Shown here one piece after another: positions 1 to 8,183 of a stretch of 46,169 nucleotides of DNA. Position numbers and translations under genes: made by a program. Numbering within the stretch: the first letter of the stretch is position 1; each line of letters begins with the position of its first letter. Origin of the DNA: an uncultured Burkholderiales bacterium (GTDB lineage: Bacteria; Pseudomonadota; Gammaproteobacteria; Burkholderiales; Burkholderiaceae_C). Location: positions 1 to 46,169 of the forward strand of contig CAIZHQ010000022.1 in assembly GCA_903932865.1 (NCBI GenBank). The letters are read 5' to 3'. The notes under the pieces are model-generated. The model did not search any database, had not been told where the DNA came from, and saw only the letters and a list, made by a program, of their open reading frames with translations.

Positions 1-1
1 C

Positions 2-1291
2 ACTGGCACCTTCACCGTCTCCAATTCCACCATCTCGGGCAATACTGCAACATACGGCGGCGGCATCTTCAAATTTGGCACGGCAACCGTTACAAATTCC
101 ACCCTCAATAACAATACAGCAGACGACGGCGGCGGCATTAACAATAATGGTGGTACTTTAACCCTCACTAATTCCACCCTATCGGGCAATACCGCAATAA
201 ACGGCGGCGGCATTGCTAACTTCGCCACCCTCACGGTTACAAATTCCACCATCTCCGGCAATACTGCTTCTTCTATGGGCGGCGGCATCGTCAACATTTC
301 CACCCTCAACATTGCGAACACCATCATTGCCAACAGCCTTTTAGGTGGTGATTACTTCTTTTTCGGCGGCGGTTTAGTCGGCACTAATCTCAACAACCTT
401 GTGGAAGATGGATCTATTACAAATACCTCTAGCACCCCACCAGGCGTGGGTAACATTTCCGGCGATCCTCTTCTTGGCCCCCTCGCGAACAACGGTGGCC
501 CCACCTTTACCATGGCACTCGGTGCTCTGAGCCCCGCAATTGCCGCGGGCGATGCAACCATTACCAATGCGGCACCGATCTTTGGCTTGGATCAACGCGG
601 CTCTATCCGTTCTTCCACCGCACCCAACATTGGCGCCTTCGAAGGTCAGAGGCCAGCGAACACCCCGGCCTTTGGTGCGCCGACTTCGACGGTTGATGGC
701 TTCACGGTCCAGATCAGCAACTATGACGGAGCCTTCACCTATGGTGGAACCGCCACTGCGGGGGGGACCGTGTCGATATCCGGCACCGGTTTGGTCACGG
801 TCAGCGGAGTGGCCCCCAATACGTCATCCGCGGCCACCGTCACCACCACCCGAACTAATTATGATAGCGGCTCGGCGCAAGTGACAGCAGTCTCGCTGGC
901 TGCTGCGTCGACCCCGACCTTTGGTACGCCGACTTCGACAGCCACTGGTTTCACGGTCCAGATCAGCAACTACGATGCGGACTTCAACTACGGCGGAACC
1001 GCCACTGCGGGGGGGACCGTGTCGATATCCGGCACCGGTTTGGTCACGGTCAGCGGAGTAGCCCCCAATACGTCATCCACGGCCACTGTCACCACCACCC
1101 GGGCTAATTATGCAAGTGGCTCGGCGCAAGTGACGGCAGTCTCGCTGGCTGCAGTTGCTGACAACAGCGGCATGGCGCCTATTCCGACGCTGAGCGCATG
1201 GATGCTGATGGTGTTGGCCGGCTTGATGGCCTTCGTTGCCATTCGCCGTGCAAGCGCTGTCGCAAAAGCCCACATGTCGTCCCAGGTTTGA
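2..1291 (+). CDS. Secreted beta-helix surface protein, choice-of-anchor Q type, IPTL-CTERM (5' end outside window)
   Basis: The frame is open from base 2, so the N-terminus lies upstream of the window. The first part consists of short imperfect repeats of the type NSTISGNTA..GGGI, which form right-handed parallel beta-helices in polymorphic-outer-membrane-protein-like adhesins. It is followed by a segment ending in GLDQRG...NIGAFE, the usual end of the choice-of-anchor Q domain. Two 83-residue tandem copies then precede the tail APIPTLSAWMLMVL, a hydrophobic helix and an Arg-containing end: the IPTL-CTERM sorting signal. The protein is probably exported and then cleaved or anchored by a rhombosortase/exosortase-like enzyme that is not in this window. 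The ligand or role is unknown; adhesion is an inference from fold and location. The first Met in the visible frame (275) is internal to the repeats and is not a real start. Confidence 0.88.
   Translation, partial: TGTFTVSNSTISGNTATYGGGIFKFGTATVTNSTLNNNTADDGGGINNNGGTLTLTNSTLSGNTAINGGGIANFATLTVTNSTISGNTASSMGGGIVNISTLNIANTIIANSLLGGDYFFFGGGLVGTNLNNLVEDGSITNTSSTPPGVGNISGDPLLGPLANNGGPTFTMALGALSPAIAAGDATITNAAPIFGLDQRGSIRSSTAPNIGAFEGQRPANTPAFGAPTSTVDGFTVQISNYDGAFTYGGTATAGGTVSISGTGLVTVSGVAPNTSSAATVTTTRTNYDSGSAQVTAVSLAAASTPTFGTPTSTATGFTVQISNYDADFNYGGTATAGGTVSISGTGLVTVSGVAPNTSSTATVTTTRANYASGSAQVTAVSLAAVADNSGMAPIPTLSAWMLMVLAGLMAFVAIRRASAVAKAHMSSQV
671..1155 (+). repeat. Two tandem 83-codon repeats (period 249 bp) inside the IPTL-CTERM protein
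   Basis: The unit starting TFG.PTST at 671 recurs at 920 with long stretches of identical nucleotides. Each unit contains FTVQISNYD, a glycine-rich YGGTATAGGTVSISGTG segment and APNTSS, and probably forms one Ig-like beta-sandwich. The high nucleotide identity implies recent duplication or ongoing gene conversion. Confidence 0.85.
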
Positions 1292-1360
1292 CCAGTACAT
1301 AGCCATACCAAGCTGGCATTTACTTTTCACCGCGTCATGACCCTTGACATGGTGGGGGTC

Positions 1361-1388
1361 GCTAGTTCGAATCTGGTCGCGACTACCA
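1361..1388 (+). pseudogene. tRNA 3'-end remnant (T-arm plus acceptor strand and CCA)
   Basis: GCTAG and CTGGT can pair as a 5-bp T-stem around the loop TTCGAAT. They are followed by a 7-base acceptor strand CGCGACT, discriminator A and CCA. D-arm, anticodon arm and 5' acceptor strand are absent upstream, so no functional tRNA is encoded here. The amino-acid identity cannot be told from this part. Confidence 0.7.
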
Positions 1389-1405
1389 AATTCGGTAGAA
1401 AAAAC

Positions 1406-1437
1406 AAGCACATGGCGGAAACGCCCGGTGCTTTTTT
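1406..1437 (+). terminator. Rho-independent terminator in repeat copy A
   Basis: AAGCAC pairs with GTGCTT. An inner stem GGCG/CGCC closes a GAAA tetraloop, and a run of six T follows. It is probably the original terminator of the tRNA gene whose 3' end is copied here. It also lies between the surface-protein gene and the converging catabolic operon. Confidence 0.7.
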
Positions 1438-1528
1438 CGCCTGTCGGTAGCACGATAGTATGACGAACCGCCTTTCAGTCGATGCGCTTTTCGGCCGTGG
1501 TTTGGCCAAGCTTATCAAGCTGACGGCG

Positions 1529-2920
1529 CTACCTGACGGACCCCGGCGAGTCCGGCCAAGTGACCAGGCGCTCGGGCGCCGCCATGGCCGCCTCCCACCA
1601 GACGCTCGCTTGCGCATCGTCAAGCGACATTCGCGCGCAGGCCATGAATTTGTCTTGCAGTTCCTGGTCGCTCACCTGCCGGCTCGCGTGGCCCCGCGCG
1701 CGCCGGACGGGCTCGGCGTCGAGCGTGGTGCCGTCGGTCAATCGAACCGACAACAGGTCGTGCGGCGAGAAGAGCGGCTCCAGCGCATCGCGCTCGGTGG
1801 CGATCTCGATACGCACTTTTCGAAGCAGGGCCTGCACGATCGTGTCGTTGACGGCGTCGTCGCTCAGGTCCTGAAGATGCACATGGCCGCGGGCCAGGGC
1901 GCAGGCGATGGTGTACTCGGCGCTGAACTTCGCATCCAGCCCGTTGGTGGGTCGGCTCGAACGCAGCATGTCCGCCTGGAGTTGGCCCAGGGTGGCCACC
2001 ACCGCCTCGATGGCGTCCAGGCGATCGGCAACATGGGGCTGTAGCTCCAGCGCCGCGTCGATGATGCGATGGGTGGCGTAGCACACCGGGTAGCGTTTGA
2101 TGTTGAGACCCTGCTCGAGCATCTGCCAAGGCGTGCCCGCGTGGATCGGGGAATGCAGCCGCACATCGCCGCGCGGCGAGATCGCCGCCAGAAAGCCGCG
2201 CGGACTCTCCAGCGCATCGTGCGAAGCGGTCAGGCCTTGTTCGGCGAGGTGCGCCGCAAGGATGCCATTGCGCGCCGCGAAGCCCACCTGCAGGGGCTTG
2301 GTCATGGAGCCGAAGTTGGCGACCAGGCCCGCCGACATCGACGCCGCGATGCCCAAGGCGTGCGCCGATCGCTGCGCGTCCAGCTGCCGCAGGCAGGCGC
2401 TGGCCGCAGCGCATGCCACCGCACCGAACACCGCGGTCGGATGCCAGCCTTTGCCGTGGTGCTTGTCCGCGTCGCGCCCTAGCAGTTCGGCCCAAACTTC
2501 ATAACCGGCCGCATAGGCCGTGACCGCCGCAGCCCAGTCGGCGCCCAGGCGCTCGGCCTCGGCCAGCACCACTGGTGCGAGCACCACGCTGGGGTGGCCG
2601 TCCAGGCCGGTATCGTCGAAATCAAGTGCATGGCCCGCCACCGCGTTCATGAACGCGGCGTCAGCCGAAGCTGCAAAGCCGCCTTCGGTCCAGACTCGCG
2701 CCTGGCCGGTCGGGCCCAGGGTGATCAGGTCGCGTGCATGGCGCAGCACTGGCTCGCCCACGCTGGCAAAGGCCACGCCCACGGTGTCGGCGATGCCGCG
2801 GCGGATCGTGGCGATGGCCTGCGCCGGCAAGGCGTGGGCGGGCATGTCCGCGATGAAGCGTCCGAGATCGGCCGTTAGCGCTGTCAGCGCCGTCGGCGGT
2901 ATCCGCGTGAGCGCGTCCAT
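1529..2920 (-). CDS. MmgE/PrpD family protein
   Basis: This 463-residue protein has the length and character of the MmgE/PrpD family, which includes 2-methylcitrate dehydratase, cis-aconitate decarboxylase and iminodisuccinate epimerase. Family hallmarks visible are the N-terminal helical part with DTVGVAFAS, the segment NAVAGHALDFDDT followed by HPS, KGWHPTAVFG, and NFGSMTKPLQVGFAARNGILAAHLA. The Lys in MTKPLQ and the HALDFDDT histidine belong to the conserved active-site set of the family. It is the last gene of the leftward operon; its ATG lies 1 bp after the stop of the acyl-CoA dehydrogenase. The substrate cannot be assigned from sequence alone. In this context a dehydratase, decarboxylase or epimerase acting on a C5-C6 carboxylic acid is plausible. 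Confidence 0.88.
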   Translation of the reverse strand: MDALTRIPPTALTALTADLGRFIADMPAHALPAQAIATIRRGIADTVGVAFASVGEPVLRHARDLITLGPTGQARVWTEGGFAASADAAFMNAVAGHALDFDDTGLDGHPSVVLAPVVLAEAERLGADWAAAVTAYAAGYEVWAELLGRDADKHHGKGWHPTAVFGAVACAAASACLRQLDAQRSAHALGIAASMSAGLVANFGSMTKPLQVGFAARNGILAAHLAEQGLTASHDALESPRGFLAAISPRGDVRLHSPIHAGTPWQMLEQGLNIKRYPVCYATHRIIDAALELQPHVADRLDAIEAVVATLGQLQADMLRSSRPTNGLDAKFSAEYTIACALARGHVHLQDLSDDAVNDTIVQALLRKVRIEIATERDALEPLFSPHDLLSVRLTDGTTLDAEPVRRARGHASRQVSDQELQDKFMACARMSLDDAQASVWWEAAMAAPERLVTWPDSPGSVR

Positions 2921-2921
2921 C

Positions 2922-4115
2922 TCAGTACGAACGCGGCAGGCCCAGCACGTGCTCGGCGATGTAGGACAGGATCAAGTTGGTGGAGATCGGGGCGGTGCGC
3001 TGAACGCGGGCCTCGCGCCACTTGCGCTCGATGTCGTACTCGCGCGCATAGGCGAAGCCGCCGTGCGTCTGCATGCAGGCCTCGCCCGCTTCCCAGGCGG
3101 CTTCGGCCGTGAGCAGCTTGGTGAGGTTGGCGTACTCGCCACAAGGCTGGTTGGCTTCGTAGACCGCAGCGGATTTGCGCAGCATCAGTTCGGCCGCCTG
3201 TGTCTGCGCATAGGCCTTGGCGATGGGGAACTGGATGCCCTGGTTCTTGCCGATGGGGCGGTCAAAGATCACGCGCTCATTGGCGTACTTGACGGCCGTC
3301 TTGATGAACCACTTAGCGTCGCCGATCGACTCGTGCGCGACCAGGATGCGCTCGGCGTTCATGCCGTCCATGATGCAGCGCAGTCCTTGGCCCTCCTGGC
3401 CGATCAGGCTGTCGGCGGGAATGCGCAGGTTGTCAAAGAACACCTCAGTGGTGTTGTGGTTGATCATGGCCTTGATGGGGCGGATCGTCATGCCGTTGCC
3501 CACGGCCTTGCGCATGTCCACCAAGAAGACCGAGAGGCCCTCGGATTTTTTCTTCACGTCCTCAAGCGGCGTGGTGCGCGCCAGCAGCAGCATGAGGTCG
3601 GAATAGAGCGCGCGCGAAGTCCAGATCTTCTGGCCGTTGATCACGTATTCGTCGCCTTCGCGCAAGGCGCGGGTCTTGAGCTTGGTGGTGTCGGTGCCGC
3701 TGGTGGGCTCGGTAACACCGAAGGCCTGAAGGCGCAGCGCGCCGCTGGCGATCTGGGGCAGGTAAAGTGATTTCTGTGCAGCGCTGCCATGACGCAGGAC
3801 GGTGCCCATGGTGTACATCTGGGCGTGCGTGGCGCCGGCATTGCCACCGCAGGCGTGTATTTCTTCCAGCACCACACCCGCGGCGCGCAGGGGCAGCCCG
3901 GCGCCGCCGTATTCTTCGGGAATCAGCGCCGAGAGAAAGCCGGCGTCGGTCATAGCCTGGACGAAGTCGCTGGGGTAGGCTTCTTTCTCGTCGAGATCAC
4001 GCCAGTAGCTGCCGGGAAAATCAGCGCAGATGCGGCGTACGCTTGCTCGGATCTCAGGGTAGTCCTCGCCGAGGTCCATGGAGACGGCGGACAGGTCAGG
4101 GGCGGCTTGGCTCAT
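2922..4115 (-). CDS. Acyl-CoA dehydrogenase family protein
   Basis: A FAD-dependent alpha,beta-dehydrogenase of acyl-CoA thioesters, 397 residues from the chosen start MSQAAPDL. The frame is open further upstream, but that extension overlaps the preceding lyase gene and has no family similarity. Visible are the N-terminal helical domain, the FAD/substrate motifs FGVTEPTSGTDTTKL and INGQKIWTSRA, and the C-terminal helical domain with QTHGGFAYAREYDIERKWREAR. Where many members have the IYEGT segment with the catalytic Glu, this protein has RTAPISTN, so the catalytic base must differ or sit elsewhere. It is the fifth gene of the leftward operon. It probably oxidises the CoA thioester made by the CoA-transferase; the substrate is unknown. 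Confidence 0.92.
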   Translation of the reverse strand: MSQAAPDLSAVSMDLGEDYPEIRASVRRICADFPGSYWRDLDEKEAYPSDFVQAMTDAGFLSALIPEEYGGAGLPLRAAGVVLEEIHACGGNAGATHAQMYTMGTVLRHGSAAQKSLYLPQIASGALRLQAFGVTEPTSGTDTTKLKTRALREGDEYVINGQKIWTSRALYSDLMLLLARTTPLEDVKKKSEGLSVFLVDMRKAVGNGMTIRPIKAMINHNTTEVFFDNLRIPADSLIGQEGQGLRCIMDGMNAERILVAHESIGDAKWFIKTAVKYANERVIFDRPIGKNQGIQFPIAKAYAQTQAAELMLRKSAAVYEANQPCGEYANLTKLLTAEAAWEAGEACMQTHGGFAYAREYDIERKWREARVQRTAPISTNLILSYIAEHVLGLPRSY

Positions 4116-4170
4116 GGGGCTTTCTGTTGGAAATTGGGAATTGGAGGAAGGGTTCGCGCGAAGGTGCGCG

Positions 4171-5136
4171 TCAGGCGCTCGCGCGCGCAGCAGCGCTCTG
4201 GTAGTGCCGGGGCAGGCCGGCGCGGGCCAGCGCGCCCGAGAGGCTGTCGCTGCCCAGGTAGGACGCTGCGATCTCGCGCACGGCAAGCAGGCGCTCGAGG
4301 TCGATGCCGGTGCTCAGGCCCATGGAGTCGAGCATGAAGCACAGGTCTTCGGTCACGATGTTGCCGCTGGCACCTGGGGCGAAGGGGCATCCGCCCAAGC
4401 CGCCGAGCGAGCTGTCGAAGCGGCGAATGCCGCACTCCAGGGCGGCTGCCACGTTGGCCAGGCCCGTGCCGCGCGTGTCGTGAAAGTGCGCGGCGATTGG
4501 CACTGTGCCCACTTCGGCCAGGACAGCAGTGAACACCTCGCGCACCTGGCGCGGGTCGGCATAGCCCACGGTGTCGGCAATCATGATCTCGTCGGCGCCA
4601 GCCTCGGCCAGGAAGGCGGCGCAGCGTCGCACCTCGTCGACCGCGATGCGGCCTTCGTAGGAGCAGCCCAGCGCGGTGGACAAACCGGCGGCCAGTTCGA
4701 TGTGGCCCTTGAGGCCCGCGGCGTCGCGCGCCTGCACGATGCGCACGAAGTCGGCCAGCGATTCCTCGCGCTCGCGGCGCACGTTCTTGAGGTTGTGTGT
4801 GCGGCTTACGGAGGTGACGTAGTCGACCTTGTGCACACCCAGCGCGAAGGCTCGCTCGGCGCCGCGCAGGTTGGGGGCCAGCGCCATGAGCGTGAGACCC
4901 GACAAATTCAGGGCGCGGCTCACCACTTCCTCAGCGTCGGCGAACTGTGGCATCAGTTTGGGGGGCACGAACGAGGTGACCTCGATCTCGCGCACGCCCG
5001 CGGCCAATTCGGCCACTATCCAGGCCAGCTTGCCGTCAGTGGGAACAATCGTGGCGATGTTCTGCAGGCCGTCGCGCAGGCCGACTTCGCGCACCAGTAC
5101 GTCAATGGGGTGGTGGGTCATGGGGGAGTGGATCAT
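4171..5136 (-). CDS. Hydroxymethylglutaryl-CoA lyase family protein
   Basis: A 321-residue TIM-barrel lyase of the HMGL-like family, which cleaves 3-hydroxy-3-methylacyl-CoA thioesters to acetyl-CoA plus a keto acid. Motifs visible are REVGLRDGLQN (catalytic Arg and metal-binding Asp), AAHFHDTRGTG (metal-binding histidines) and the signature GGLGGCPFAPGASGN with the mobile catalytic Cys near residue 250. Members act on HMG-CoA (giving acetoacetate) or on citramalyl-type thioesters (giving pyruvate); the sequence does not decide which. ATG at 5136 is preceded by a G-rich ribosome-binding stretch; an alternative ATG lies five codons in. It starts 6 bp after the hydratase stop and is clearly co-transcribed. 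Confidence 0.9.
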   Translation of the reverse strand: MIHSPMTHHPIDVLVREVGLRDGLQNIATIVPTDGKLAWIVAELAAGVREIEVTSFVPPKLMPQFADAEEVVSRALNLSGLTLMALAPNLRGAERAFALGVHKVDYVTSVSRTHNLKNVRREREESLADFVRIVQARDAAGLKGHIELAAGLSTALGCSYEGRIAVDEVRRCAAFLAEAGADEIMIADTVGYADPRQVREVFTAVLAEVGTVPIAAHFHDTRGTGLANVAAALECGIRRFDSSLGGLGGCPFAPGASGNIVTEDLCFMLDSMGLSTGIDLERLLAVREIAASYLGSDSLSGALARAGLPRHYQSAAARASA

Positions 5137-5142
5137 GGGGGG

Positions 5143-5940
5143 TCAGCGTCCCTTAAAGTCGGGCGCGCGTTTCTCGTTGAAGGCTCGTACGCCCTCGCGG
5201 CGGTCCTCGGAGGAGACGAGCCGGTTGTAGGCCTCTATCTCGAAGCGGCAGCCGGTGAGCAGGTCGCCTTGCAAACCGAAGTGAATGGATTTCTTGGCCT
5301 GGCGCACGGCCAGCGGCCCGTTGGCAGCGATGCCGGCGGCGCTGGCCAGGGCGTCCTCGAGCACGTGGCCCGGCTCGCTTAAGTGATTGGCCAGGCCCCA
5401 AGCCAGAGCCTGCTCGGCGTCAAAGGCCTGCGCGCGCAGAATCAATTCTTTGGCCCGGCGCTCGCCGACGGCGCGTGCGAGATTTTGCGTGCCGCCGCCA
5501 CCGGGCATGATGCCCAGGCGCGTCTCGGACAGCGCGAACTTCGCGTTGCGGCTGGCGTACAGGAAGTCGCAGGCGAGCGCGGTTTCCAATCCGCCCCCGT
5601 AGGCGTGGCCGTTGACTGCGGCGATCACCGGCATCGGTAAGTCCTGCAGCGCGAAGAACGAACGCTCGAAGATCTCGTGTTGGCGCCGCCAGGTCTCGTC
5701 CGTCATGCCGTGGCGCTCCTTAAGGTCGCCGCCCGCGCAAAACGCGCGATCGCCGGCGCCCGTGAGCACCACCGCGCGGATCACTTCACCATCAACAATG
5801 AGCCGCGTCCACAAATCCAACAAATCGCGGCCCATTTGCGTGTTGATCGCGTTGAGCACGTCTGGCCGGTTGAGGGTCACTACCAGCAGGTGTGGGTCAT
5901 GCAACGTGAGCTGCAGCGTGTCGTAAGTCGGCAGGTTCAT
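5143..5940 (-). CDS. Enoyl-CoA hydratase/isomerase family protein
   Basis: A 265-residue crotonase-fold protein that probably hydrates the double bond of an enoyl-CoA. The two oxyanion-hole segments are present (AFCAGGDLKER and GHAYGGGLETALACD). SETRLGIMPGGGGTQ and AKELILRAQAF supply the two glutamates used for water addition in true hydratases. The ATG overlaps the CoA-transferase stop by 4 bp (ATGA), indicating translational coupling. In the cluster it would act between CoA activation and C-C cleavage, making the 3-hydroxyacyl-CoA for the lyase encoded next. Confidence 0.92.
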   Translation of the reverse strand: MNLPTYDTLQLTLHDPHLLVVTLNRPDVLNAINTQMGRDLLDLWTRLIVDGEVIRAVVLTGAGDRAFCAGGDLKERHGMTDETWRRQHEIFERSFFALQDLPMPVIAAVNGHAYGGGLETALACDFLYASRNAKFALSETRLGIMPGGGGTQNLARAVGERRAKELILRAQAFDAEQALAWGLANHLSEPGHVLEDALASAAGIAANGPLAVRQAKKSIHFGLQGDLLTGCRFEIEAYNRLVSSEDRREGVRAFNEKRAPDFKGR

Positions 5941-7106
5941 GCGGTGGTCAACGCCGTGGCGTCTTCGTTCATTTCACCCAATCGGGGTGAGGGACCGTGG
6001 GGCCGCAGGCGCTGGCCGTCTAGGCGCAGCGGCAGGCCCATCAGGGGCACGGAGCTGCCAGGCACGTCCTGCATCAGGCCCAGGGCCTGGGTCTGCGGGT
6101 GCTCGAGCATCTGCGCGACGTTTTGCACCGGGGCGCAGGGCACGCCGTTGGCGTCGAGACGTTCGGTCCACGCCTGCGTGGTTTGGGTAGCAAAACAGGC
6201 TTCAAGCAAGGAGTAAAGGGCGGGGCTGTTTTCCACCCGCAGCGCGTTACTAGCAAAGCGCGGCTCGTCGGCCCACGCGGGGTGGCCCACCACGCCGCAC
6301 AAGGCACGAAAAAGTTTGTCGTTGCCCGCGGCGACGACCAGGTCGCCGTCGATGGTGCGGTAGGCGCGGTAAGGAGCGATGCCGGCTTGGCCGGAGCCGT
6401 TTTTGCCTGGCATCGCGCCGCCGGCCATGTACTGCGTGGCGTACATGGTCATCCAGCAGGCGGCGGTCTCGAACAGCGAGACGTCTACCACGCCGCCTTC
6501 GCCCGTGGTCTGCCGGCGCATTAGGAGAGAGAGGATCCCCATCGCCGCCCACATGCCCGAGCCCATGTCGATGATGGAAGGCCCCACCCGCACCGGCGCG
6601 CCGCCGGCTTCGCCGACCACACTCATGATGCCGCCAAAGGCCTGCATCAGCGGGTCGTAGCCAGGGCGATCGGCCAGGGGGCCGATCGAGCCGAAGGCGC
6701 CGAGGTTGCAATACACCAGCGCCGGCTTGCGTGCGCGCAGGCTGGCTGCGTCCAGCGCCAGTTTATCGACCTGGCCGGGCCGCATGTTCTGCAGCACGAC
6801 GTCGGCCCGAGTCTCGATCAGCGCGTGAAGCTGCGCCAGGCAATCGGGGTCGCGCAGGTCCAGGACCCACGAGCGCTTGCCCCGGTTGATGCCCTGGAAG
6901 GTGGCGGCCGCGCCATCCAGAAAGGGCGGCCCCCAGTGGCGCGCGTCGTCGCCAGCGGCCTTTTCGATCTTGATCACCTCGGCGCCGAGGTCGGCGAGGA
7001 TCTGCCCGGCAAAGGGGGCGGCCACGCTGTGACCGAGCTCAATGACCGTGATGCCGGCGAGCGGCGCAGCGCTCGCGGCAGGAGAAGCTTGTGTCAAGAC
7101 GATCAC
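5937..7106 (-). CDS. CaiB/BaiF family (class III) CoA-transferase
   Basis: A 389-residue family III CoA-transferase that moves CoA from a donor such as succinyl-CoA or acetyl-CoA to a carboxylic acid without ping-pong kinetics. The N-terminal motif LAGITVIELGHSVAAPFAGQILADLGAEVIKIE, split as LAGITVIELG and ADLGAEVIKIE, is typical. The expected catalytic Asp is in PGYDPLMQAFGG (about residue 151). GTG start at 7106 overlaps the stop of the Bug receptor gene by 4 bp. The gene is second in the leftward operon, so it is the likely activating enzyme for the imported acid. Confidence 0.93.
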   Translation of the reverse strand: MIVLTQASPAASAAPLAGITVIELGHSVAAPFAGQILADLGAEVIKIEKAAGDDARHWGPPFLDGAAATFQGINRGKRSWVLDLRDPDCLAQLHALIETRADVVLQNMRPGQVDKLALDAASLRARKPALVYCNLGAFGSIGPLADRPGYDPLMQAFGGIMSVVGEAGGAPVRVGPSIIDMGSGMWAAMGILSLLMRRQTTGEGGVVDVSLFETAACWMTMYATQYMAGGAMPGKNGSGQAGIAPYRAYRTIDGDLVVAAGNDKLFRALCGVVGHPAWADEPRFASNALRVENSPALYSLLEACFATQTTQAWTERLDANGVPCAPVQNVAQMLEHPQTQALGLMQDVPGSSVPLMGLPLRLDGQRLRPHGPSPRLGEMNEDATALTTA

Positions 7107-8080
7107 TCCCCTTTGATGTTGGCGTCACGAATCAGCTTGCCGCGGCTCTGGTATTCACGTCGCTGCAGCTCGGTGAGTTCGGCTTGGCCGCCGGCGACAA
7201 CGTCCATGCCTGCCGCGGTCAGACGAGTGCGCACGTCAGGGTCGCTCAGCACCTTGACCAGCTCGTCGCTCAGGCGCCGTGTCACGGCATCGGGCATTTT
7301 GGCTGGGCCGAAGAAGGCCAGCCACGACGGCATTTCGAAGCCGTCCAGGCTCTCGCCCATGGTGGGCACATTGGGCAGGATGCCCGAGCGCTTAGCGCTG
7401 GTCAGCGCGATGGCCTTGACCTTGCCGCTCTGGATATGGGGCACCACCGTGATGGCGCTGGCAAAGAGCAGGCTGATCTGACCGCCCATCAGGTCGTTGA
7501 GGGCCGGGCCGCCGCCACGATAGGGCACGTGCATGAGCGGCGCGCCCGTGCGGGCCTTGAGCAACTCGCCCGCCAAGTGGTGGGGCGAGCCGGTGCCCGA
7601 GCTGCCAAAGCCGCCCTTGCCCGGGTTGGCCTTGATCCAGGCGACGAGCTCGTTCAAGTCCTTGGCGGGCACCGAGGGGTGCACCACGAGTGCGATCGGG
7701 TTCATAGCCACGATGGCCAGGGGCGTGAAGTCCTTGATCGGATCGAAGGTCGGGTTGGCCGTGAGAAAGGAGTTGGACGCGTGGGTGGCGTCCGTGCCCA
7801 TCACGAAGGTGTAGCCGTCGGGTGCGGAGCGGCTCACAAACTCGGTGCCGATGTTGCCGCTGGCGCCCGCGCGGTTGTCCACGATCACGGTCTGGCCGAT
7901 GTTGGCCGAGAGCTTCTGACCGACGATGCGGCCCACTGCGTCGGTGGAGGCGCCGGGGGGGTAGGGCACCACGAGGCGGATAGGCTTGTCCGGATAGCTC
8001 TGGGCCAGCGCCGTGCCGACCGCCGAGAGGGAAAGGACGAGGGTGGCCAGTGCAAGGCCGGCTTGACGTTTGTTGATCAT
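7103..8080 (-). CDS. Tripartite tricarboxylate transporter substrate-binding protein (Bug/TctC family)
   Basis: A 325-residue periplasmic solute receptor. Residues 1-26 form a Sec signal peptide ending ALA before QSYPDKPIRLVVPYPPGAST, the typical start of mature Bug proteins; NRAGASGNIGTE is a second family motif. Bug receptors bind carboxylates and usually work with TctA/TctB membrane subunits, which are not in this window; many Burkholderiales carry orphan receptors. ATG 8080 has a good AGGAGA ribosome-binding site. It is the first gene of the leftward operon, transcribed divergently from the SDR gene, which suggests the operon's substrate is a small carboxylic acid taken up from the periplasm. 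Confidence 0.95.
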   Translation of the reverse strand: MINKRQAGLALATLVLSLSAVGTALAQSYPDKPIRLVVPYPPGASTDAVGRIVGQKLSANIGQTVIVDNRAGASGNIGTEFVSRSAPDGYTFVMGTDATHASNSFLTANPTFDPIKDFTPLAIVAMNPIALVVHPSVPAKDLNELVAWIKANPGKGGFGSSGTGSPHHLAGELLKARTGAPLMHVPYRGGGPALNDLMGGQISLLFASAITVVPHIQSGKVKAIALTSAKRSGILPNVPTMGESLDGFEMPSWLAFFGPAKMPDAVTRRLSDELVKVLSDPDVRTRLTAAGMDVVAGGQAELTELQRREYQSRGKLIRDANIKGE

Positions 8081-8121
8081 GTTGTCTCCTGTTGTGGGGT
8101 AGGCGGTGCCCGCTTGGACTG

Positions 8122-8150
8122 ATGACGTCCGGACGTCCGCATGTTATGCT
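8122..8150 (+). promoter_or_regulatory. Candidate sigma70 promoter of the SDR-gntR-MFS operon
   Basis: ATGACG (8122-8127) and TATGCT (8145-8150) are separated by 17 bp and fit a weak -35/-10 pair. Transcription would begin near 8157, 27 bp before the chosen SDR start. The 14-bp palindrome at 8124-8137 overlaps the -35 box and spacer. Based on sequence match only. Confidence 0.45.
8124..8137. promoter_or_regulatory. Perfect 14-bp palindrome, candidate operator for the GntR/HutC regulator
   Basis: GACGTCCGGACGTC is its own reverse complement. It lies in the 103-bp divergent intergenic region between the Bug receptor and SDR genes. GntR-family dimers bind short palindromes and often control the divergent operon that contains their gene, so this is the best candidate operator for the regulator encoded at 8974. 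Its position over the rightward -35 region suggests repression. Confidence 0.55.
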
Positions 8151-8183
8151 GATGTGCATCTCCAAGTCAACCGGAATACCCTT

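Larger units (their letters stand above)
1344..1504 (+). repeat. Direct repeat copy A: tRNA 3' end, terminator and conserved flank (attachment-site-like)
   Basis: About 160 bp are closely similar to 11003-11158. In order the repeat holds a tRNA T-arm and acceptor end finishing in CCA, an AAGCAC/GTGCTT hairpin with a T run, and the conserved block AGTATGACGAACCGCCTTT ending near 1474, with weaker similarity to about 1504. No 5' half of a tRNA lies upstream. Together with copy B it brackets the catabolic island, as expected for left/right junctions of an element that integrates at a tRNA 3' end. No integrase is present between or next to the copies. Confidence 0.75.

Noticed and set aside
1356..1388. 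A functional tRNA gene at the attachment-like repeats
   Set aside because: Only the T-arm, acceptor 3' strand and CCA are present; no D-arm or anticodon arm lies upstream in either copy.
2520..3770. A 416-codon plus-strand frame across the PrpD and acyl-CoA dehydrogenase genes
   Set aside because: Antisense shadow in GC-rich DNA; both minus-strand genes have clear family motifs.
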